DNA of 64,000 nt, from the NCBI GenBank assembly GCA_021234155.1, contig JAJEKV010000054.1, positions 1,424,001-1,488,000 of the forward strand, in the 5' to 3' direction. Origin of the DNA: Isoetes taiwanensis (Eukaryota > Streptophyta > Lycopodiopsida > Isoetales > Isoetaceae). Under the pieces are notes generated by a model. The model ran no database searches, had not been told where the DNA came from, and saw only the letters and a list, made by a program, of their open reading frames with translations. The position numbers and the translations under genes were made by a program. This document shows, piece after piece, positions 37,091-47,840 of this stretch. Numbering within the stretch: position 1 is the first letter of the stretch; each line of letters begins with the position of its first letter.

Positions 37091-38889
37091 CTATTTTTCT
37101 ATGATATTTTTTAGGACAACCTTGTACACTTCCTCTTGTGCTATGTTCGGATCTGCCTCATGCAAAGAAGTCTTCTTTCATCATCAAGAGTTGGTCACAT
37201 CATAAATATTATTTTATTAATTACATGGCTTTATGGCATAGTCCAAAATAGCAATCTTTTTCATCTAAAGGTCAGCATATGGTTATATAGCCATTGGCAA
37301 TGCTTATGTAGCTTTTGCATCTATAGTGCAATTGACTTTCATTAAGAAGGATTCGCATTCATACAAATAAATTGTAGGCTATATTTCTGTTTAAAGTCAG
37401 TCATGTCGTCTCTTAAATTTCATATCAATTCATGTTGAAACTTCTTAAAGGAAGTGCTGAGGAACTCCAATCTGGTCACCATATTTATACGAACTATAGA
37501 GCTCTATAACGTCGTAAGCTTTCAGTTCCTCAGCAGAACTTGACATCGGCATAGAATAGGAATTACATTATATTTCAAAAACTCTTACAGTGGAGTCATC
37601 ATAACCAGCTATAATGAACTTTTCATCCCTGCAAAATAGGCAGATCTTTATGAATTTTTAAAGCCAGAAACAAAACTCAAATTGAGCAAAGTGATAGGTT
37701 TACATAAGATAGTTTCTGAAGTGTCGTCAGTTGACGCAAAGAAGGTACGAACACAAGCACCAGTTCTACCATCCCACAATCTTACCTTTCCATCACCACA
37801 ACCAGTGCCACGGTTCTAATGCGATAGCAATAGAACCGACATTCCTTGGATGGGGACGCCCCTTTTTCGCACTCCCTATTTATTCAGCATCTTTTCATTT
37901 TTTCGTCATCGGCGTTCTCTTGAGCTAGTTTTCTGCTGCTTCTCTATCCTACCAGTTTGATAATCTACCGTTCAAAGACTATTTCTATGTTTGATCTTTA
38001 TTGCACAATCTGCTAAAATTTCTGGTCTCTTTTTCGTTTCTCTGCTTTTGAGATTGGATGTAGCATCCTTTTCCTTTTCCTTTCTCTGCGAGTTTTTCTT
38101 TGGCTTTTCCAGGAAGCTCGGTAGTAGGGCTCTTCCTTCGGCTTGGATTCGGCCACTGCTGCCAGCTACTGGTTCCCGCTAAGCCTTCTTAGATGTGGTT
38201 CAAGTAATACTTTTTCGACTAGAGTTTTGTGCAGTCCAGATCTGGGTTTTCTTGTTTTTCTATTTTGAATGGGTTCTTAGCGGTGAGGGTTTTGCAGGAA
38301 TCCAGTTGTTTGGTTTATTGTATGATCCTGGTAGACCACTCGATATATTCATGGATAGTTTTTAATCAATTTTCTTCCTGATCTTGCTAGAGCACAAAGC
38401 ATGAATCGATGGTTGCAAGGAATCTTTCTGGAGCACAGGGCATGCTGGATAATATTGATACCTTTTTTATTCCACTTTTGCAGATGCGATCTGTGGTTTA
38501 GCGTAAATCGATGGTTGCAAGCACTAATCTGGTTCTGTTCATATTGATTGTTGTGCTTGATGTTCAGAATGAGGGCCCGTGCCGTTTTCCTAGTTGTCGG
38601 TGCTCATGGAGACCCAGCTTTGATGTGTTTGTCAAGGCCAGTTTTGAGCCGAATCTGACTCCAGATCGTGTTAGCAAGGACCTGGAGTCTCTGGCAGAAT
38701 AACTCAGATCGAATCCTTGCATGGAGTCGGTTCGTTGCCGCGACCCTCCAGCTCTTCACCGCAGACCTTCCCTATCTGTAAATCAGTTTCTGTAAGTCGT
38801 TTTTTGCCTTTTCAAATATATATGATAATAATAATTAGTAAATTATTAACAGAATTTGAGAGGGTGCATTGGATAGCCAGATGGCTTTT

Positions 38890-39265
38890 GTTTCTGTGGT
38901 CATAGGTTCAAGTTGTGAATGAAGCAATTTTTTTTGGATCGAATATTGCTTCTGTGGTCATAGGTTCAAGTTTCGAATCAAACAATTTTTCGGGTCCAAT
39001 GTTTTGGGGTCGTATTTACCTTTTATTTGTGTCACCTTTTCAGATCCAATATTATTTCTGAAGCAATTTTTTTTGGATCGAATATTACTTTTGTGGTCAT
39101 AGGTTCAAGTTTCGAATCAAACAATTTTTCGGGTCCAATGTTTTGGGGTCGTATTTACCTTTTATTTGTGTCACCTTTTCGGATCCAATATTATTTCTGT
39201 GGTCATAGGTTCAAGTTCCTAATGGAACAATTTTTCAGGTCCAATGTTTTGGGGTATTTGTGATT
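38890..39265. repeat. Tandem repeat array inside E1
   Basis: GTGGTCATAGGTTCAAG recurs at about 38,896, 38,953, 39,092 and 39,199, with TTTTTTTTGGATCGAATATT and GTCCAATGTTTTGGGGT blocks between. The longest shared unit is about 140 bp and almost identical between copies, so the duplication is recent. Confidence 0.9.
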
Positions 39266-39609
39266 GGAAGGTTTTCGAATTCTATTGTCTTGGGGGATGT
39301 TTTTTATCTTTCATTGTAGCGTGCGAAGTTGCTAGTCACATATGGGCTGTTACATGATATTCTATCCTTCTTTTTAAATTGTTTAGAGAGATCCATGTGA
39401 GTAAAGTCCTACTTTAAGGCATTTCTTTTGTAAAGATCTAGGCTTTAGTCCTCATTTTAACGGCAAGAGTACATTTTCCTATCCTTATTTGTTGTCTCTG
39501 TAGATGTTTTGTCCATTTTATAAAATGCCTTCATCAGTTTTTGGCAATATTTGTTGTATCTGTGTTCCATTCAAATGCCTTGATATGTGATACTTCGTCT
39601 TTCTAATGT

Positions 39610-39925
39610 TCGCTCGTCGTTTTTCTTCTCGTGGATTTTTCGAGCACAACCTAGGTATGGTTTTGTTTTCTCATTTCATTCATCTGTCACGTGAGTTCGG
39701 ACTAGGTATATTTTAATCATTTTTTCCTAATGTTGGCCCCCCGAATTTTTGTGGTTTCTTCAAGCGCAACCTAGTGGATTTTCTCAAGCGCAACCTAGAT
39801 GTGTTGTCGGATTCTCGTTTCATTTAATTGCTCAAGATAGGTTATACTTTGCTCTCCTAATACTGGCCGCCGATTTTTCTTTTGTGGATCTTTCTCAAAG
39901 CGCAAACCTAGGTATGTTTTTATTT
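39610..39925. repeat. Degenerate repeats with a CGCAACCTAG core
   Basis: At least four copies of CAAGCGCAACCTAG or GAGCACAACCTAGGTATG lie at about 39,640, 39,760, 39,787 and 39,895, each preceded by a TTTTTC tract. They are internal to E1 and have no coding potential. Confidence 0.7.
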
Positions 39926-41290
39926 CTCATTTCTTTCGATTCTTGTACCAAACTTGCATTGGATTTTATTGTGCTATGGGCTCAATATGTTTTTACATAT
40001 GTTTTTACTCCCATCTAGAAGGCCCATATAAGGGTTTAGGGTCCCCCCCCCTTTTGTCATATTTTATACCTGGTTTTATAGGTTGCATGTCCAACTGTTG
40101 TGTACCAGACTCACAACTATTGTTTGTCGAGCATTTTTTGCACTTTTATCTTTCTCATTGTCATTAGTTAACACGATGTGTTGTATAATACTCCATGGTT
40201 AGGTGGTTGGTTGCATCACTTGTGTACGTGTCTCTTATAGTTTGCAGCACTTGTGTACGTGTCTTTTATAGATGTCCCTGAGATAGTATTGTGTTTTAAC
40301 TGATATTGCGTTTTTTTTTGGAGATTCTTCTATAAGATTCGTACTTGCCAATAGTGATAACTCATCATGTTGTTGCCCTTTGCTCTTGGTTTATTTCACC
40401 TAGCGTATTAGTCAGTGCTGGACCGCTTTCAATTGATTAGTCTTTTTAGTTTTCCAATTTTATGACTACATTCTTGTCTGGGACTATCACAACTTATGGT
40501 CTTTTGGATGTTTTCCATTTGGTGGGCACGTTTTTTCAGTTTTTAGGTTGTATGTCATTTTGCTCAAGTTGCTCATTCTTCTATTGGATGCTATTCGTAT
40601 TTGTGCCCCTTTCTTCTTGACTCTGCATCAAGCATAGCGTCCTTATTTCACTCATGGTAGCCTTTAGAGGCAGTTTGTGGTTCTTCTATCGCAATTTTTC
40701 ATTGGAGACTGCTTGTGGCGGCATTATGGTGATGTGCACATTTTCATGGCATATATTACATAGTTCTCTCCATCGTTGTTTTTCCAGATTGCTTAGTTGT
40801 TTCGATTATCTATCTTGTGTTCTGGCATTGGAGTTGCTCTGGGCGTTGTTTGCAAGTTATGGATCTCACTGAGCTATTCATTTATAGGGTCTTCTATAAA
40901 TTTTCTAGTTGTTTATCATGTTGTTCCTTGTTCTCCATTCTTCGCTTGAGTCATCCTATTTGCAGTTACGTTCGTTCCTTTGCCCCCTTTTGTTGCTCCG
41001 TTATTCTTGCCTTCGTGCAACTCTTGCAAACTTTCTTATTTTTCGTCCTCCCATAATTTGGGTCTTGTGGGTTGCTTGTGGGTTGCTTGTCCAGTTATGC
41101 TGGTCCCTCTGGGTTCACGTCATTACTCTTGTTTCGACATCTTTGAACTTTTTCTGTTGATCTTGCTCCCTATATATGTAGTTCGGTTAATTCTAATTTT
41201 TCGCATATTGGTCTGTCCGGTTTGGCATTATGTTTTACGCATGTTTCCTTTGTCAACTAGTCTTTCACTCATTTTTGGTTCATTCTGTAT

Positions 41291-44200
41291 TTAGCCATTT
41301 GCTCCAGGAGCGCAGAACTCCAGGAGCGCAGGCGGAGAGGCCACAATTTGGTAGTTCGAGGCATGCCAGAACGGCAGGGGGAGAGTCTCGCCCACAACAT
41401 CCGAACACACATTCTCGATCGGATGACATTCCCGGGGCCAGTTCACATTTCTCGAGCAGCCCGGCATGGGGCTCAGCGCCCGGGCCGTGACCGCATTGTC
41501 ATATTCACGGTTGCGGATGCATAGGTGCGTGATGCCATATTGCGCCAGGGCCAGATGTTGAAGGGGACATCCCCAGCGTGGGTACCGGGACCTCACACCG
41601 TGCAACAGGAGGCCGCAGACGAGGCTTTAATGGTCGGAGGCATTATGCCAGCGGGGAGTGCCGGGGATTGGTTGGCGGGATGCACATTTTCCGACAAACA
41701 CACTTCATCGCTGCGCGGACCCCGCGCCCCCAACCCCACCTTACCGCAGCGGCCCCCTTACGCTTCTACTCCCACGCCCCCCCTTCTCCCCGCTCCTACT
41801 CCTGCTCCCTCACGGCCCACCCTCTCAGCCACATGCGCCTCCGCTCCATCTACTTCTCACTCGACCTCTGCTTCCGGCCCTCCCCCGCGACTCGAGGCTG
41901 CGATACCATCCTGGCCGACAAATAGGAATTGTGCCTCGGGGTGGTCTCATGGAATTGTCGAGGCTTCCATTGGTCTCCGTGGGACGATAAAAGTACCTTC
42001 CTTCCTTCCTTCCTTGGCGGAAGGGGGCGGTCCGAACTTCGCGGGCGGCCGGTATGGATCTCATCTTCCTCATGGAGACATGGGAGCATCTTTGGCCCGC
42101 GAGCTACGATTTGCTTGGGTTACCAACATTTCTCGGTCTTCAATACACATGCGACAGACGGGGTCATGGTGGAGTGGCTTGCTACTACCGGACAGCCTTT
42201 GGCACATTCGGTTACCCTCCGAAAACGAGCCGGAACCTGGCAACCGGTACCACGGGTTCGTGGTGCATAATACCGGTGGCAACCCTCTTTTTACGGCGCT
42301 GTTATTTCCCTCACGCAGACAAAGACCTTCTATCGCAGCCCACCCGTCGCGGATAGGATGGACCCGTATGTCGATCTATATGATGACATACAGGCCCGAC
42401 GGCATCCAGCCGATTGGGTAGGGTCGTCCTTCTTGGAGATTTCAATGCACCGGACGGGGAGTAGAGCAGCCCATGCGACTTGACCCCCTCGGCGACGATG
42501 TCCCTGCAGCTCGCCCGCAAGTAGCCCGCCCGCCCCAGTCGGATGGCGGCCGGGTCACTTTCGCTTTGTGACGGTTGCTCTGCTATGTGGCATTTTTGAC
42601 TTGATAATTTGCAATGGCCTTTCCGCGGTGGCCGATTCACCGCAAGTGCACATGCGACGGGACAATCGGGGGAGGGTCTAGTGTGGTGGACTATGTGCTT
42701 GTAGTTTCGCCAAGATATGCATCTCATCGGTCGTTCCGGGTAGGCACGGGCGGTCGGGATGAGGAGGTCGACTCGAGATCACCTCCCACTTTATTTGGAC
42801 TGGTTTGGCGAGCGCCCGGAACCCCCACTATGCCACCCCTCGCCGTCCTCGGTTGAGACTCGATTATGGCGGACAGGGACTACTGGCAAGATGCTCATGG
42901 GCGCCCTCCCAATAATTACTTGAGACCTCCACACTAGAAGCGGCCGGACAGACCCGGTGACTTCGCTATTACGGGATCGTGGGCGGACAGTGCTGGCGCG
43001 CGGGCCGCCGCCGTTCGAGTCGGCAACATTCCAGCGTAAATCGATGGTTTGATGCGGTCATAAAAATGCAAGCGGCAGCTCCGTCACGATCGGATCCAGT
43101 GTACCCTACAGAGCCACCACCACATCACCATCGCCCATCCCCGAAGGACACAAAGGCGGTGCCTTGCTTTATCGGGGGAGATGTTCGGCCTGCTGGACAC
43201 TCATCCTCGAACCTTTTTGGCGCAGAGTGCTTCGAAGGCCAGCCCACCCTCTGGGGACATCACACGGGCGGTGGGAGCGATTTCTGCAAAGGCTCTATGA
43301 CCCGCCAGGGGACGCGTCATATACCCCCACGGGATGGCCCCCATTGGTTCTCGTGGGCCGAGGATGTTGAGGAGGGCACGCAGCGGCTAGCTAATGGGAA
43401 GGCGGTGACCTCGATGGTATCGCGTGCCGAGTTACTCAAGTGGGGCGGGCGCAGGCTTGTCTTGGGTCCTCACTACCCCCGTTCAACGAGCATTGCGGGA
43501 GGGTTTCCCGACCACAAGCGAGGTTGTTCCCATTCACAAAGGCGGGGCGACCCACCTTTGTCCGCCAATTCACCGGACGATCATGGTCGGTTCGGTATTT
43601 GCCAAACTGTTGGTGGCATTCTCGGCGGCGGTTGACCCGGCTGGCGAGGCGGCGGATATCACGAGCCCTCACACGCAAAGCTTTAAGCCCCGCCACTCAA
43701 CGATTGACCATATCTTTACGCCGCGGGCACCGATTGAAGACAGCCTAATCATCGGGCCGGACTTGTATTGCCGCTTTGTGGACTTCATAAAGGCTTTTGA
43801 TACGGGTCCCTCCTGGGAAAAGGCGTAGGCTAAGATCGCATCAACGGCTCCCATGCTGTGCGAGAATGCCATATACAAGTTGTATGAGAGTTGTTTTGGC
43901 GGGATGCGTACCGGCGGGCCAAGCATTCACCGATGAGTATCGAGTCCGGCGGGGTTGCCCCCTCTCGCCAACACTTTTTGGCCTCTACATTGATCGGGCT
44001 TAGAGCCACGGCTTCGAGCATGGGGATGGCATACGACTTTTGCACCGGGTCATCCGCCCGGCTCATTTATCGCGACGATGTTGGCTTCAGCCCACACCCC
44101 CTTGCTATGCGGTCTCACACGGATGCCCTAGACACATTTTGTCGCTACGGACATGCGCGTCAATCTGCCAAGACCGGGGTGGTTCTCATATCCTCTTCAC

Positions 44201-45500
44201 GCCACCCCATGCCTCCTGCACTCACATATCGGGGGGCGGCACTGTGGGCGTCCACGCCCACCTACAAGTACCTAGGGGTGGAGTTCCCCTCCTAAATACT
44301 GTTGGGGGCGTCTATCCGGCTATGGGTGACAAGCAGGCGGAAAGCTTTATGCCATGCGTAACAACAACCACCGTGCGAGCTATATGATTGGGGCCATCGG
44401 TCACATCTGTTCGCACCGGGTCGAAGCACATCCCTTCAGAGGGGGTCGAGGTTTGGGGCCCTGGCCTCTTTGGCGACACAGGAATGACTTGGAGCAAAAG
44501 TGCATTTTGGCACGGGCACTTGGGGTGAAACCTTCAGTCCCCTATCGGTTCTCGCTGCCGAGAAACCGGATTCTTTCCGCCAGTGGCAGCCCCTTGATAG
44601 ACACATCGCCTATTTTCGTAAAGTGGTTACTATGGGTGATGCTCGGCCCCGACTGCTTACATTGTGGCCATGAGTCCGCGGCGGCTTAGGGCCTATTGGA
44701 GGGGTAAGAGAGATCGCTGGTTCGCCAGATGGAACGTCGCAGGAGCACGATCGTGTACTGGTTTGAGCGCAATGGCCGATCGTGGCATACCAGCGGGAGT
44801 ACCTAGATGCTTGTTTCCTTGGCAAGCTCGGGGACCCCATTGCTCTAGAGCGAGTCAAAATGGCCCATTACAAGGAGCACATCAACCCCTGCAGGTGTTA
44901 GCCCGGGCCCACGGCTCTACCTCGTTCCCGGTGCCCCCTCAAAAGCGGACTCATTGCCTCCATTCGCGCACAGTGCCCACCATCTTCGCGTATCGAGGCG
45001 GGCGGTGGATTGGGGAGCCCCGCCAGACGGGCTCTGTCGGTCATTTGTCAAACGGGTGCCATTGAGGTGAGTCTCACACTTTCGAGTTGCCCAAAATGCT
45101 CGATCGGTCCCGGGCGATCAGCTCCCCTTAGTACGGGCCGGACGTGCCCCTTGCATTTGCCGATGAACACACCGTCGATCATGCGTGCCCAGGGTCATAC
45201 ATCCGGAGGTACTTGGACCTGCGAGGTCACCTTTGCCCCTTGCACCGGGTCGTCCACGACTAGGCACTACGGGGGTGGTGCATGACCGTATATATTGGGA
45301 TGTCTGCGCATTTTATATGATTAGCATGCTTTGTCGGCCAGGCCGATTGTTTGCCACGGTTTTTCCCTCGAAAACCCTTCGGGGCGGGGGTTTTTTAATC
45401 CGGGCAGTAATCCGCTTGCTGCGTTTTTGTATTGGGTCCCATAGACCGATTGGTCTCCGTGGACGATAAAAGTACCTTCCTTCCTTCCTTCCTTCCATGT
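41291..45500 (+). mobile_element. GC-rich LINE (copy E), longest copy
   Basis: Order on the plus strand: a Pro-rich end of ORF1-like sequence (41.5-41.9 kb); endonuclease (VVSWNCRGFH at 41,940; IFLMETWEHLWPASYDLLG at 42,057; LLGDFNAP at about 42,430; SVVDYVLVVSPRY at 42,680); RT (PIHKGG at 43,530; KPRHSTIDHIFT at 43,690; FVDFIKAFDT at 43,780; RRGCPLSPTLFGLYIDRA at 43,950; LIYRDDVGFSPHP at 44,065); and post-RT ALGVKPSVPYRF (44,520). The 3' end has the conserved hairpin (45,367-45,398), the terminal signature and a (TTCC)n tail. The catalytic box reads YRDD instead of YADD and many frame breaks exist. It sits inside E1, so it inserted later. The start has a duplicated CTCCAGGAGCGCAG. Confidence 0.85.
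41968..42014 (+). mobile_element. Isolated LINE 3' tail nested inside copy E
   Basis: ATTGGTCTCCGTGGGACGAT then AAAAGTACCTTCCTTCC and more TTCC units sit inside the endonuclease region of copy E. This is exactly the 3' terminal signature plus tail seen at 45,447-45,497. It is either an extreme 5'-truncated insertion of about 47 bp or a template-switch product. Confidence 0.8.
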
Positions 45501-46714
45501 ATTCTCGTTGACTTCTTTTAGCTATTTTAGTTCCTTTTTTAGTTCGCATTTCTATTTGTTTTTTATCCACATTTCTTTAGTTTCATATGTGTTTTCTTTC
45601 GTTTGTTTATTGTCTGTGTGGATCCTTCATTCGGTTCTTTTTTACTCCATTTGCTCAAGTTCCTTTTTGTCTTTTATTCAATTACCCTTTTGAATTGTCT
45701 TTACTCTATTAGCCTTGCTTAGCCCTTTCTTCTTGTTTTGTAACCCTCATCTGATCTATTCTAGTCATCCTTTTTGCCAACTGTGTTCTGTCTTCTATTG
45801 CTCATTTGTTACTTGTTTCTCTGCTTTCAATCTGTTATGTTCAAACCCGTTGTACCAAGTTGGTTTGGCTGATTCAATCCACTGTTGTGTTTCACAACGT
45901 CAGTAAAGCGGTGAATCGATATCTTAGCCTTTGCTAATGGTTTTTATCTGTTGTCTATTTTCTTAATGGTCAGTTATATAGTGGTTATTTATATTCGGTG
46001 AGATTTAGTAGTACACCGGTTTGCTTTCTTTGCATGGCTCCGGACCATTTGGGTCATGTTTTTGTCAGGTTTTGATGCTTTTTCCATTGAGTTATCATTG
46101 TTTTAGAGTGCGAGTGGTTTATTTGCTCCTTAGCTTTTTGGTATCCTTGATCATTTCACCTATATATGCTTCATCATTTTTTGAATTACTACATCGCCAC
46201 CATTCCCTTTTTGTCACAGGAAGTTCCTTTGGTCTCAGTAATTCCATTATTTCCTATTAGCTTCGTTTGCTCTTTTTATTTTTTGTCGTTTCATTTGCTC
46301 CATTTGCACTTTCATCTTGCCTTCTTTGTGCCATTGCCTTAAGCTACTCTTTCAAACTCCATTGCCTTCATTTGACTCTTTATCATGTTTTATGTACTCT
46401 CTTTAGATTTTTGGTACCATGGGTTTCAATTTTCCATTTTCCTGCCTAGTTCTCTTCTTTCATTTGCTAATCTTATGTTTTTTGTTACATTTTCAACCCA
46501 TTGCCCCTGTGGCCTGGTTGCTCAGTTTAGCCTGGTTGCTCACTTTTTTCTAGGAAATCCAAATTTTCAAGTACTTTATGCCTTTATTTCTGGTTGTTCA
46601 AGTTTGTCAATAGATTTCTTTATTGTTAGGCGTTTTTACTTTTGTCATTTAGGTATTCTTTTGGCTCCTTTTTACTCCCGTTTTTATGCTTTTATGTTTT
46701 CCGCTTTGAATAAC

Positions 46715-47084
46715 CAGTGTTGCAAAAATACGCGTATTTTTTGAAAAGGATCCATTCCGTACCGTACTTGTACGTATGTACGTATTTTTAAAAAATACTC
46801 CTGACATTTTTTTTTTTAAATACTACTTGTTTTTCACAGAACAGTAAACTTGCACTTACCAAGAATTGAACCTGGGCTTCCTAAATAGCAAACTAACATG
46901 CTAACCAACTTCCCCTACATCAATTTTATGTTTTATTTCACTGTTTTATTCTATTTAAACACTATTTTTTTATTTTTAAAAAATACTCCAAACGTACGTA
47001 AGGTACGTATGGCTGAAAAAAAAACGTATTTTTTAAAAAATACGTACAGTACGTACGATATGGTACGCGTACGGGACAACACTG
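46715..47084. mobile_element. hAT-like MITE containing a tRNA-like internal promoter
   Basis: A 370-bp element bounded by CAGTGTTG and CAACACTG. The inverted repeats extend inward through ACGCGTA and TACGTAC-rich blocks and AAAAAATAC tracts (about 80 bp per side, imperfect). CAGTGTTG-type ends are typical of hAT elements. On the minus strand the centre reads GGGAAGTTGGTTAGCATG (A-box-like, about 46,898-46,915) and, about 36 bases on, CAGGTTCAATTCTTGG (B-box-like, about 46,861-46,876). No exact 8-bp target duplication was found; CTTTGAAT and CTTTATTA flank it. Confidence 0.7.
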
Positions 47085-47840
47085 CCCTTTATTATCTTCG
47101 TTTTTATTAGATTTGTTACGCTTGCTCCATATGTCCTATTAGCTTCCTGTTTCATTTTGTTTCAATGATCCTTGTGGACTCATTTCTCCCTTTCTTTATT
47201 CCACATTTTCAATCTGCTCCTTTTTGTTATACGCTCCTCATTATCTCAGCAGCTCCATTTGATGGCATTTCTCTATTCGATTGTGTATGCCTAGCCTGTT
47301 GTTTTGTTTCACATTACTCCTTTAGTTGTGTCGGTTCTTTCTTTGTCTTCTTGCTCCTTGTCTTTTGCTAGTTAGGATAGTTCGGATTTTTGTATCTTTG
47401 TTAGTGTAGTATGTATTGGTGCATTGGCCATTTGCCATCGTCACTCTATTGATGTCGTCAGGTTCATGGCTCTGGTTGCTGTTGTTCCATGAGTTCCTTT
47501 CCTCATCTCTTACTGCACTTTTTCATCTTCTCCTTCATTTTTATGCTTCTCTTCCATCTTCCACGATAGTGTTCCATTGTGTCCTCCTTCTTTTCTCCTT
47601 TGTCTGGGTTCATCCTCTCTGTACCTTCAGGCTTTGTGGTCGTTCCTCTTTTACCATATTTTCTATCAGAGTTATATGTGCATTCTGTTTTGTTTTTATT
47701 TCAGTGACCCTTATAGTCTCATTTCTCCCTTGCTTCCGAACAGTTTTCGTTTTGGCTTCCTTTCTTTCTTTGTCCATGTTGAGATTTGTTCCTCTTCTAT
47801 CGGCCGATATATATGTTGTCATAGGACCCATCCTAGGAAT

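Larger units (their letters stand above)
37807..47840 (-). mobile_element. Helentron-like element E1 (10.0 kb, carries a nested LINE and MITE)
   Basis: The first 152 bp on the plus strand (37,807-37,958) are repeated with one visible mismatch at 47,841-47,992, and the last 40 bp (47,801-47,840) are identical to 49,151-49,190. This shows two elements placed head to tail. Read on the minus strand, the element starts ATTCCTAGGATGGGTC and ends with a matching inverted ATTCCTTGGATGGGG placed inside an 11-bp-stem hairpin (CGGTTCTA...TAGAACCG, 37,811-37,838) and a short tail. One terminal and one subterminal inverted repeat plus a 3' hairpin is the asymmetric-TIR architecture of Helentron/Helitron2 and HINE elements. 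No Rep-helicase ORF is seen, so it is non-autonomous. The interior is strongly pyrimidine-rich. Confidence 0.65.

Noticed and set aside
37806-47840. E1 as a canonical Helitron
   Set aside because: The hairpin is not followed by CTRR, and the site is not clearly A/T. Asymmetric inverted repeats favour the Helentron/Helitron2 type; the class remains provisional.
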